Assembly (NCBI GenBank): GCA_026182355.1
Contig: JAPFBL010000589.1
Coordinates: 1 to 64,000 of the forward strand
Reading direction: 5' to 3'
Origin: Hermatobates lingyangjiaoensis
Lineage: Eukaryota > Arthropoda > Insecta > Hemiptera > Hermatobatidae
DNA length: 64,000 nt
The notes beneath the pieces are model-generated. The model was not told the origin of the DNA, did not search any database, and was given only the letters and a program-made list of their open reading frames with translations. Within the stretch, counting starts at the first letter, position 1. Each line of letters starts with the position of its first letter. The position numbers and the translations under genes are program-made. This document shows positions 54,084 through 63,839 of this stretch, one piece after another.

Positions 54084-55085
54084 GAGGTCAGGATACTCAG
54101 TGGCTTGTATAGTAGCCTCTGATTGGGCAATTCTGGTTTTATACTCATTTATTCACAGGGGAGGTGAACAAATCTGAATGACTTCCATCGGAGAGGGCGT
54201 TGAGCTGTGGGTCACGTGCCTGAACGATCCCTATTCTAAATATACTGTAGTTAGTGAGAAGGCTTCCTACACTGCCTTACAGTTTTAGGACTACCATAGG
54301 ATTCTTAAGAATGTGGTCGTCCCCCTCCGAAGAGGGCAATGCCCGTTACCCCAGAACCAGGGCTTGCTACTAGTAGTTAATCGGGCTTCATCAGGGCGTC
54401 ATTGTGAGTAGTCTTTAGTACCTAAGATAACGACTCATGGAGAGAGAATACAAATATATCGTTGGTTAAACGTCCTGGTCTGTCCTAGTATGAGAGCCTT
54501 TAAAGTCTTTCGTTAGCTAACGCCACCTGTAGTGGAACATCAATGGGCTCGAAGGGGTGGTATCTAATCGTCCCCACTCTGAGATCCCGTCAAAAGGCCG
54601 AACCTCTACCAGGCAAGTGCCAGTTGTCCAGTCTAATCAGCTGAGTTCAAGTCCTGTTCTCACTGGTAAGGGTTTGGGGTCTCTAGCTCCCCGGAATGTT
54701 AAGCAGACATTCTCCCGAGAAGTTACTGCTTCTCACACAGCGACTACAATGGTCTACCCAACTTGGGTGAGAACCAACAGCCACTACGAGTCCTCCTCAG
54801 TTGACGGAATGGAACCCCTCCATAAGCCCCGCCGCCCTTTGTACTGAGGAACAAACTCCGGACCAAAGGTCTTACTGAAGCTGTTCAGCTACAGGTAAGG
54901 TCATTGGCCTTTTTTGCCCCTGGTTGATAAAACCTGTGGATGTATATAAGCCATTGCAGCCTGCAGATTCATGACCGCACTAGGGGCGTGTACACTGGAG
55001 TTAGATAGAAATTAGGACTCTGAATGTACAATGTTCATTAGTGGGTCAATGTTCGCCACTGTAGCCTATCAGTTGCCGTCCTAAA
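54084..55085 (+). repeat. tRNA-derived SINE, tail type 1, split by an insertion
   Basis: Head and body 54084-54260; 3' part resumes at 55011 (ATTAGGACTCTGAATGTACA, CGCCACTGTAGCCTATC). Confidence 0.65.
54261..54993. mobile_element. GC-richer insertion of about 733 bp inside a SINE
   Basis: Bounded by ACTGTAGTTAGTGAGAA (54244-54260) and ACTGGAGTTAGATAGAA (54994-55010), a diverged 17-bp target duplication. The interior has a 96-codon frame (54557-54847) without recognised motifs and higher GC than its flanks; a decayed LINE or retroposon is likely. Confidence 0.6.
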
Positions 55086-55089
55086 CTAA

Positions 55090-55735
55090 CTGTACAATCA
55101 TTGTTAAAAATATATAATTAATTCAATTCATATTTCTAATGAAGCAAATGGATGTATGTAATCTCACGCTAAGTTGTTTTTCCATTATAATAATTTAAAA
55201 AAAAATCATAACACATCAACTTAAATTGCGTTTTGTCTTCAAGAACATTTGTACTCGCAATTGAGTAAGTCGGATTGCATAATTGACTTAATTTCAAAAA
55301 AATAATTACTTTCAAGTGCGTTGTTTTTACTAATAAACTGGAATATAATATAATCTCTAATGTTTATAAACCTTTGCTTTGTTTAACAGTAATTTATTCG
55401 TGGTAGTTAATTTTGAAAGATGTATTCCGTTGCATAAAAAGTCAATAAGTTATTCTGAGGGTTTGGACGCGATGTTCAAGACGGAGTTAATAGAAAACCC
55501 ATCTTTTTTCCTCTTCTCTTAGGCTAGGACACCCAGAAGGGAACTTCTTTTGCTAAGATTTCAGCGCAATCGATAATATAGTCTGACGTCATCGCTGGCT
55601 TTTCTCAGACCATCTCGCTTTCACCCAATCTCTTATCACTACCAACTTATAGATAACACCTCAGTGAAGTTATATTTGTAGTACTGAAGAAATAATGAAC
55701 TTTGGGTGAAAAAATTATAATTATATTAAAAATAA
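55090..55735. other. No gene seen
   Basis: AT-rich then a mixed-composition stretch (55440-55680); no supported frame. Confidence 0.45.
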
Positions 55736-55736
<1 letters not shown>

Positions 55737-55779
<43 letters not shown>

Positions 55780-55795
55780 ACAACACACACACACA

Positions 55796-55868
<73 letters not shown>

Positions 55869-55880
55869 CAACACACACAC
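55737..55880 (+). repeat. Compound (CT)n(CA)n(TA)n microsatellite
   Basis: CT at 55737-55755, interrupted CA to 55850, TA to about 55867, then a short CA tract. Confidence 0.95.
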
Positions 55881-56214
55881 ATTCATATTCACAATGATTT
55901 TTCAACATTGCTATCACATTCTGTTGAAGTTCATAGAAAAATAATAGTTACTGGCAAAAGTTTGTCTGTTCATAAAGCCAACACACGATTCAACTTCACA
56001 TTTTTTGAGTCTTTTTTTAAGTGGGGATAGTGGCAAAATAATTTGGTGTGAGACTACGTACAACTTTTATTTGTTTCTTTATAAAAATATATTGGAATAA
56101 ATTATAATTTGTTAACAATTAATATTTTGTTTAAGTTAGGGTGGCCAGAGTTAGGCTAAAAAAAAAAAAGAAATTCTTAATTATCTAAGCTTGAAAAAGT
56201 GAATGAATAGATAT

Positions 56215-56275
56215 GTTTAGTGCAGCCTCATCATCAGGAAGGTAGAGGAGAGTCAGTTCAAAGACTGATAACCGC

Positions 56276-56313
<38 letters not shown>

Positions 56314-56330
56314 TTCAAAGTAAGTCTCCT
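56215..56330 (-). mobile_element. Decayed hammerhead-like end by (TA)n
   Basis: CTCATCATCAGGAAGG at 56227 (minus CUGAUGAUGAG) near (TA)n 56277-56310; the GAAA half is not recognisable. Low-quality call. 55880-56215 holds nothing. Confidence 0.35.
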
Positions 56331-56639
56331 AGAGAGTTAGGTCCAAAGATTAACTACTCGTGATTATAAGACAGTGTTTCACCGAAGATTGTTCGACATT
56401 ATCAAAGCTAAAAACAATTTATTAAAAAAATAAGTACTATTACAAACAAATTTCTAGAAACAAATAAACCCCCTGAATATCAAATAATAGAAAACAAAAA
56501 ATACAATAAGCAGTAAACACAAATAAAGTAGAATAAAACCAAACATACCTGTAGATAGTGTTATTGTTTTTTGTTGAACAGATGTGCTTCTAACGTGATG
56601 TGTATCTAATGTTATATTCTGTAGATGTATTTATTTTCA

Positions 56640-56775
56640 GAGATTTGTTTATAATTGTATTTATTTTTAATAAACTGTTTTTAGCCTTGAGGATGGCAAA
56701 GAATCTTTGGCAAAACGTTAGATTAAAATCAGCAGTAGTTCATTTTTAGACCATGCCCTCAAAAAAACCTATTAT
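56640..56775 (+). mobile_element. Element end with ACGU-type hammerhead-like motif
   Basis: Motif 56691-56731: CUUGAGGA, extra U, GGCAAAG-AAU-CUUUGGC-like stem II, AAA, ACGU, U, AG. Then (TA)n. A separate class from F by sequence. Confidence 0.5.
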
Positions 56776-56787
56776 ATATATATATAT

Positions 56788-57031
56788 ATAAAGCTTTCAC
56801 ATAAACACGTGAAATAACAATCAATGATCAAACCACAATAAAATAATGGGAAAACAAGACTAAGATCTTTCAACCGTAACAAGCGGTCTTCGTCAGAGTC
56901 AAAAACCTAACATCATCTAACATCTAACATGGCATCTAGTGTTCAGTTGGGTTTTTGACTCTGACGAAGACCGCTTGTTACGGTTGAAAGATCTTAGTCT
57001 TGTTTTCCCATTTCTTATTGTGGTTTGATCA
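56788..57031. mobile_element. Class A inverted pair
   Basis: Motifs 56858-56900 (minus) and 56957-56999 (plus), both with full cores and stem I GACU/AGUC; terminal hairpin at 56796-56815; (TA)n at 56771-56788 and 57032-57051. Confidence 0.85.
56957..56999 (+). ncRNA. Class A hammerhead-like ribozyme
   Basis: Same as the 21645-21687 copy at every core and stem position. Confidence 0.75.
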
Positions 57032-57051
57032 TATATATATATATATATATA

Positions 57052-57150
57052 TGATCAATGATCGATCTTTCATGAAATATCTTAGTCTTCTTTTCCCATT
57101 TCTTATTGTGGTTTGATCATTGATTGTTATTTCACGTGTTTATGTGAAAT

Positions 57151-57152
<2 letters not shown>
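57052..57152 (+). mobile_element. Class A distal end
   Basis: Only the part after the ribozyme remains: TTAGTCTTCTTTTCCC, TTATTGTGGTTTGATC and the TTTCACGTGTTTATGTGAAA hairpin directly before (TA)n 57153-57188. Confidence 0.75.
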
Positions 57153-57189
<37 letters not shown>

Positions 57190-57191
<2 letters not shown>

Positions 57192-58080
57192 AAGTAAGCA
57201 ATTAAAACTATATTTTTAAGTAGAAACTCAAGTGTTACAATATGAATCATGTTCAATTTTAAGTAATGGGTTTTGATAAGTATAAAAACAGGAAAATAAT
57301 TAGCATAATACAAAAAGCTTTTAGTAGCAATGCCTTTGTATTTCATCAAAGGAATGGAAATGGAGGGTTTGTTACTAAGTTATGCAATGATCAGTATTTT
57401 TGTCTATCTTCATTAAAACAGTAGGCCTTTAGTCATAGCATCTTTGTCGTGTTCTTCTGTTAATTTTATTAAACTGATATTTTTATCCAGAGATGAAATG
57501 AATAATGAATTTACATTATCTTTGATAATACATTTTATAAATGAAATACCTAATTTGACTTTTTCTTAGTAATATGTATATTTTTTTTTTTTATTATATA
57601 GATTTGATGAATTCAAGTGATTGTATATGGGTACAAATGTTTCAAAATGAAAACTTTAATGAAAAGTTATTATTTTATTTATCTTTTTGAAATATAAAGT
57701 TGAATTTAAATCTGAAGGGGTTCATTACCCTTCTGAATAAAGAGTCAGTATCGCCCACCCCTAACTGAATGGAGGTATCAGATGGGAATAGGAAAGGGGA
57801 TTTGAACGGTCAAAGGAATCTCCGAGGTTTGCAGAATACATGGTTTTAAATATCTTTTACTTTCCTACCATTACTTCTTTATGTTATTTATCATTATACA
57901 ATGATAGTTATAATTAAAAATAAAAATTATACTTTTTATCTTTTGGTGTTTATACTACGAGGTTTTCAAACTAACTTGATATTTTATTTCAAATTTACTA
58001 TCAGAAAATCTTAAAACATCGTACAACTGTAGTCGGGAAATATTTGAGTAGATATTTAAAAAGGTTTAATTACCTGCAGT
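57190..58080. other. No gene seen
   Basis: AT-rich unique sequence. Confidence 0.5.
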
Positions 58081-58084
58081 GTTG

Positions 58085-58760
58085 AGATTTTGCAACATGG
58101 ACCTAGGAAGGACTGAGGGTATCAAGTACTGTTAGTAAGGGTGGGAGTTCAAAGGTAGGTAGGAAGTCTTGGCAGGTATATTTACCTAACTGTACATTGG
58201 GAACATAACTGTTTTTTCAAGAGGAAACACATCTTTCAAAATATATAAAAAGGTTAGGAAATTTCGGAAAACTCAGTATTTGTTCGTTCGGACATACCGA
58301 AAAATTCATTCTAAAGAATTTATTGATTTCGAATGGTTCTAAGCCTGCTGTTTTATGTAACTTATAGTTAGAGTATAATATGTCATTGTAATATATTGTT
58401 AATATGTAATTACCTACCACCTCTACCAACACACCTTGACCCCCGTATCCTTCCCAGGTCTCTGTTGCAACAACATTTCAATAGTGCAGGTGATTACAAA
58501 TCTCTGTTACTTATAAATTGGTACATTTTTCAGTAAGCTGTCATGTTTTATTAAGACTCAGAATTAATGAAGTAAATTTTTTTACTAATTCCTTTGTTAA
58601 AAAGCTCAATAGTGCAATTGAACATTCATATATTGTAACCTAGTGCAATCAGTTATTATGTGGTATTTACTCATTGTAGGGTAAAAAGCTAATGGTCTCC
58701 ACATATAAAAATTTAATGCTATAAACAACGCGTTTCGAACACGTAGTGTTGTTGCTCAAG
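58085..58760. mobile_element. Class G element with single minisatellite-like units
   Basis: 58099-58120 (CCTAGGAAGGACTGAGGG) and 58420-58450 (complement of GTTGGTAGAGGTGGTAG) are unit-like pieces of the 54-bp minisatellite. The flanks match those of the 36-kb array, one in inverted order. A class G motif (58726-58760, minus, core decayed) ends the element. Confidence 0.65.
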
Positions 58761-58789
58761 CATTATTTTTTAGTTATATATATATAAAA

Positions 58790-58995
58790 AGATTTCACAT
58801 AAACACGTGAAATTACAATCAATGATCAAACCACAATAAGAAAATGGGAAAACAAGAGTAAGATCTTTCAACCGTAACAAGCGGTCTTCGTCAGAACCGT
58901 CAGTTGGGTTTTTGACTCTGACGAAGACCGCTTGTTACGGTTGAAAGATCATAGTCTTGTTTTCCCATTTTCTTATTGTGGTTTGATCATTGATA
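58790..58995. mobile_element. Class A inverted pair
   Basis: Motifs 58856-58895 (minus) and 58914-58956 (plus; stem III AGAUCA). Arms separated by about 18 bp; hairpin at the left; (TA)n right. Confidence 0.85.
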
Positions 58996-59020
58996 TATAT
59001 ATATATATATATTAGTTAAT

Positions 59021-59240
59021 GCCTGAGGAAGAACACTACGTGTTCAAAACGCGTTGTTTATACGATTAAATTTTTATATGTGGAGACCATTTCATTAGCT
59101 TTTTACCCTATAATTCGTATATTGTATTCAATTTCAAATAATTCACTCTGATGTTTTCAGACCTGACAGATATGTATTTTTTTTTAAATGTAAACCTGAA
59201 GAAGGACACTAAGTGTTTGAAACTCGTTGTCAGTTTTAAT
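59021..59240 (+). mobile_element. Two class G motifs in tandem
   Basis: Motif 59021-59056 (CUGAGGA, GAACAC-UAC-GUGUUC, AAA, ACGCGU, U) and motif 59195-59230 (CUGAAGA, GGACAC-UAA-GUGUUU, GAA, ACUCGU, U), same strand, about 140 bp apart. Stem II pairs survive despite base changes (G-C versus G-U). Confidence 0.65.
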
Positions 59241-60890
59241 ATTAAACTCTTGTTTATGTGGGAAAGTAATTTTTGAAATTTCCCAATAAAATAAATATTT
59301 GTTGAACATCAGCCTAGAATTTTTTTTAAATCAAATAATAATTTTGATTGAGTGAATCCTTAAATCGACCGGACTTTCTCGCAATATGAAACAGACAACT
59401 TTGGTCAAGCCTCCGATTTTAGCCTCCTTCTGCTTCAATAACCTAACTTCTTCCTGTCATTTCCTTTATTGTACATGCTCTACTAAGATGTTTAGTGAGT
59501 TATCCAAAAGTTTTATTTTGTTTGTATTCCTTGTGTTAAATCATGTTTATAATAAACTATTAACAAAAATAATTTTCTAAAAACTAATCGCTAGTAATAC
59601 TTATTTGATTCTAGATAAGGCTATGCAACAAACTATGTTTTTATATGCTGTTTGGTCTAAGACCAAAATCCTCCAGAAACATCTTTGTTAATTTTTTCCG
59701 CCTGTTCACATCAAAGGTTGAGAATCGCTCGTTCCCAAAGCTATTTAATCTGAATATATAGGTAATCTTCAACTCTGGGAACCACCCTTTCAATGATCTA
59801 AAATACGCAAATGAAATTAAAGTCAACTAACGATGCCTAATTGCTAGACCAGTATATTTTCAAAATAAGCATGTCTGTGAAGTCACCAAACTACAGCTTA
59901 ATACAAACTACAGTCCATAACTTCGCTTCTGCACTGAATTACCAATATATTTAGAACCTATATTTTAAGTTAGGCATACAAAAATCTAGTGTCAAAGTTT
60001 CAGCTTGATTTGTCTTACGGTGGCTGAGTTTACTTGTGACAAAACTTTGCGGACTAACCGACAAAGCGACAGAAATTTTTCTAAGGGTAGATTCTTATTA
60101 AAACTTGATATGGAGTCAATTCTAAGCAATGTACAGACAAAATCATTCTTTTATTTATATAGATTTCTTTTAAATATGTATTCGTTTTGATCATGTTCTT
60201 CAATATTCTCCCATCTGTGTACATAACATAAAAATAACACAAATGCTGGTGGCTTCTGAGAGTAATATTTAATTAATTTATATAAATTTTTGTGTTGGAG
60301 TGTAAACAGGAATATAAAAATATTTTAAGGTCTGTATAAATCAGATTAGTGGTATTAACCCTTATTTTAGCGCAATAGAATATTCTACCACTAAAGCAAA
60401 ACATGTTATATATATAATAATAATTGATATCAAAAGAACAAAACAATTAGTCAAAAATAATATACCATATTTCAGTAACAAAGAATATAAATTACATATG
60501 AATAATGCGGGAGTACCTGAGAAGACAGTATAAGCTTCATTAAGGGATGAATAATAGTACAGTGTTGGATTCCATCGACCGGTTTTGGGTGTTCCAACCC
60601 CTTGTATTCGAGGTAAGGGTGTTTACTCTACCCCTAATGCAAATGTAAACAAGCTGAAACATCTTCTTTAATAATGTTTCCATTTGTATTGATTATTCAC
60701 TTTACAAGATAAAAGTATAGTGACAATACAAATATTTTACCCGGTATTTTCACTGATTTACACGTTTTCAGGTTCATTAATATGTTATTTTTATAATAGT
60801 CTCTCCGAAAGGATATCAAGTATATTTAACATTTTAAAACACTATACAAGGTACCTTGTTTCAAAAATACGAAAGAAGTAGGATATATAT
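59240..60890. other. Mostly unrecognised; one decayed class H-like motif
   Basis: Minus 60564-60602 resembles a class H end (AACACCCAAAACCGGTCGAT) without its core. Frames at 59386, 59641 and 60005 show no motif. Confidence 0.4.
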
Positions 60891-60896
60891 ATATAC

Positions 60897-61285
60897 ACCA
60901 TGATAAACGAAAAACGGTCCGGCAGGACAGATAACAATTAAAATAAGCAGTGACACATAAACTGGGGGCACGCTCAAACCTGGCTTGAATTTAAACCGTT
61001 AGGTTTTTTTTTTAAATCGTTGTATACATTTTCTTTATTTTTTCTTTTCTTAACCTTTTTTCTACTTTTCAAAAACAATTTTTCTTTCTCTTTGCTCTCG
61101 ACTTCTTAGTTCCTTTTTTATTTGTCTCTTTTGCGGCAGCACTGCTTTAGCCCTCACCCAGTGAGTTCTTTAGTTGACTGTCGTCCCTCCGTCAATTCAC
61201 TTCTTCTCCTGAGGACGGCCGCCATTACGGTCGAAATATTGAAAAGTGAGTGTTTGTTGTGTTTCAGTTTATGTGCCACTGCTTA

Positions 61286-61287
<2 letters not shown>
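60897..61287. mobile_element. Class J element
   Basis: Left end ATGATAAACGAAAAACGGTC with a GTCC-GGCA-GGAC hairpin; right arm with T-rich untranslated region, motif 61204-61246, and (TA)n at 61290-61317. Confidence 0.75.
61204..61246 (+). ncRNA. Class J hammerhead-like ribozyme
   Basis: UUCUC, CUGAGGA, extra C, GGCCG-CCAUUA-CGGUC, GAA, AUAU, U, GAAAA. Stem I four of five pairs. Confidence 0.65.
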
Positions 61288-61317
<30 letters not shown>

Positions 61318-62310
61318 CCACAATTAAAAGAAACGGTCCAGCGGACTTTTTTACAATAAAATAAAAAACGAAGGAAACACACAGAAAGACACAGACATAA
61401 CTCACATCGATATTTCGACAATCGTCGTCATCAGGAGGTGCGAAGAGCGAAGAGTCCCGCAGGAAGACAGGGTGGTACTGAACTCGGAAACCGCAGCCAG
61501 TACCCCACCACTTACCACCAAGCGGGGGAAGGGAGGGAAGGAAATGAAGAGCCAAATTAAGACGTAAAAGGAACGAGTAAAAATTATAACTATAAAAAAT
61601 TATAAAAAAAGTAGATAAATCAAATTAAAATTAATAAAAATAATAAATAAAAAGTAAAATAAAAAATAATAAATAAATAAATAAAAAATAATAAATAAAT
61701 AAATAAAAAATAATAAATAAATAAATCATAAATAAATTATCGGTTGAGGTTGAGTCCGGGGGAAGAGCGAGCATCAAGTAAGCATATGTATGCCTCCTCT
61801 GAAGCTCTGAAGCTTCCACCGAGTAGCTTCCTGTGTCTAATTCCTTTCTTATAGTTTCCAGAGCTTCAGAGGAGGCATACATATGCTTACTTGATGCTCG
61901 CTCTTCCCCCGGACTCAACCTCAACCGATAATTTATTTATTATTTATTTATTTATTATTTTGTATTTATTTATTTATTATTTTTTATTTATTTATTATTT
62001 TTTATTTTACTTTTTATTTATTATTTTTATTAATTTTAATTTGATTTATCTACTTTTTTTATAATTTTTTATAGTTATAATTTTTACTCGTTCCTTTTAC
62101 GTCTTAATTTGGCTCTTCATTTCCTTCCCTCCCTTCCCCCGCTTGGTGGTAAGTGGTGGGGTACTGGCTGCGGTTTCCGAGTTCAGTACCACCCTGTCTT
62201 CCTGCGGGACTCTTCGCTCTTCGCACCTCCTGATGACGACGATTGTCGAAATATCGATGTGAGTTATGTCTGTGTCTTTCTGTGTGTTTCCTTCGTTTTT
62301 TATTTTATTG
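61318..62310. mobile_element. 1-kb class D palindrome with duplicated coding tail
   Basis: Arms of about 450 bp (61350-61815 and 61860-62310) each hold: a C-terminal tail EEAYICLLDARSSPGLNLNR-stop (61741-61808 minus, 61858-61927 plus), A/T-rich untranslated region, GC-rich block, ribozyme (61401-61440 minus, 62224-62263 plus). Spacer about 45 bp. Only the left arm retains the terminal GAAACGGTCCAGCGGAC. (TA)n both sides. Confidence 0.85.
62224..62263 (+). ncRNA. Class D hammerhead-like ribozyme
   Basis: Same sequence as the RT-bearing PLE copy at 50130-50169; its mirror is at 61401-61440. Confidence 0.75.
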
Positions 62311-62344
<34 letters not shown>

Positions 62345-62348
<4 letters not shown>

Positions 62349-62500
62349 AAATAACACCACATATTTGGCTGTATCTTTTTTTTACACAATTTCTCTAGTT
62401 TCCAGAATTCCTTCCTCGTCTCTTGATTAAAACTATAAAGCTTATCACCAATATTGCTAGTCGACATGTTTCGAATTTACCACATTCATCATTAGGACAA
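62345..62500 (-). mobile_element. Class I ribozyme and PLE N-terminus
   Basis: Minus: motif 62459-62498 then TRKEFWKLEKLCKKKIQ and a broken stretch ending in (TA)n. The start of the next, plus-strand, copy mirrors it. Confidence 0.75.
62459..62498 (-). ncRNA. Class I hammerhead-like ribozyme
   Basis: GUC, CUAAUGA (G5 to A), extra U, GAAU..AUUC, GAA, ACAUGU, C, GAC. Stem I GUC/GAC perfect. Confidence 0.6.
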
Positions 62501-62654
62501 TAATGAGAATAATAGTAGGATTGTTAGTTTATATGTATATAGAGGTGGATTACTATTGGAATGTGCACAGGACATCGCCTTGGGTCATGGGGCATTATGG
62601 GGGATTAAGGCAGGGTGGTTGGACTCATCTACTACCTGGCTAATCTGGTTTGGC

Positions 62655-62815
62655 CTGTTGAATTTTAATGAAGAGACAAGGAAGGAATTCCGGAAACTAG
62701 AAAAATTGTGTAAGAAACAGATAAAAGCCAAATATGGGGTGTTATTTAACAATATATGTTTAAATGAAAGTTTGCTTCCAACTTTTACAAATATATATAT
62801 ATATATATATTTAAA
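62655..62815 (+). pseudogene. PLE N-terminal segment joined to RT motif E across (TA)n
   Basis: ETRKEFRKLEKLCKKQIKA, LFNNICLNESLLPTFTNIY, (TA)n, then LKPTNPGLCLNGSSECPEQY, which is the K-P-T ... N-G ... P-x-x-Y-x-R-S region at the end of a PLE RT. Everything between (RT palm) is deleted, with the frame still open. Confidence 0.75.
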
Positions 62816-63682
62816 ACCGACGAACCCTGGACTCTGCCTCAATGGTAGTAGTGAATGCCCGGAACAGTATAGGAGATCGACTATCCGAGCATACATACGA
62901 AGAACACTTACTTACACTTACACGCTGCAGTAATTGGAAATTAATACATGACGAATTAGATAAATCTAAGCAGGTGCTCCTGAACAACGGCTATAGCAAT
63001 AAAGAAATATCGAGTGTTATCGAGGCAAATGGATAGGTGGTATACCGAAGAAAAAAGAAATGAAATCGACAACACAGGGTAAGAAATCCTACTGTATTAC
63101 CGAGGATATATGAATAATCAATACCGACAAGATGAAACAGCACTTAAGAAGATTATTAAGAACAATGTCAAAACCACAGATCCTAATGACAAAATAAAAT
63201 TAAGAATATATTACAAAAATAGAAAAACTCAAGACCTCATATTAAGAAACCGTCATGGAAAAGCTGTACCAGGCTTGCAGAAGTGTCACTTAATATATAA
63301 ATATGCATACAATACAGGGGACTGCGCAACCCTGCCCTCAAATTATTATATTGGGATGACAAATACTAAACTTTCAAGACGATTGAGCATGCATTTAGTG
63401 AATGGGGCCCCCAAGAACCATGCATGAGAAGCCCATGGTAAGGCTTTAACACGGAAGATCTTAGAAGAAGGCACAACTATTTTGCAGATGTACAGTGATA
63501 GTAATAGATTAAAAATAATTGAAGCACTCTATATTAAAGATTTGAATCTTGTTATAAATGCACAAATAAGTGATATGAATGTTATACCTAGCTGTAGAAA
63601 CTTTGATAGCTCCTACAAATTAGTAATCGATGTAAGCGAATTCGAAGCCCCTGTGAATGGTGATGACCAATCGGCTGAGTAG
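62810..63682 (+). pseudogene. PLE thumb/linker and GIY-YIG endonuclease, second lineage
   Basis: After RSTIRAYIRRTLT the frame shifts to TRCSNWKLIHDELDKSKQVL, NNGYSNKEISSVIE; shifts again before 63110 to KIKLRIYYKNRKTQDLILRN, KCHLIYKYAYNTGDC, NYYIGMTNTKLSRRLSMHL (GIY-YIG), one in-frame TGA at 63425, then KALTRKILEEGTTIL, IIEALYIKDLNLVINAQ, stop at 63680-63682. Clearly different in sequence from the 50-53 kb protein. Confidence 0.85.
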
Positions 63683-63839
63683 CCAAGAGAGGCCGGGTGA
63701 CTGGTTTGGCTGGCTAGTATAGTCAACCTATCGCATGAAGTGTTTAATGCTTCTTCTATCAATATCTCCGAAGTAATCAAGAAGAACGTCTCTATGCAAA
63801 AATATATACTTGAGAAAATGTATAAACTGACAGCAAGTC

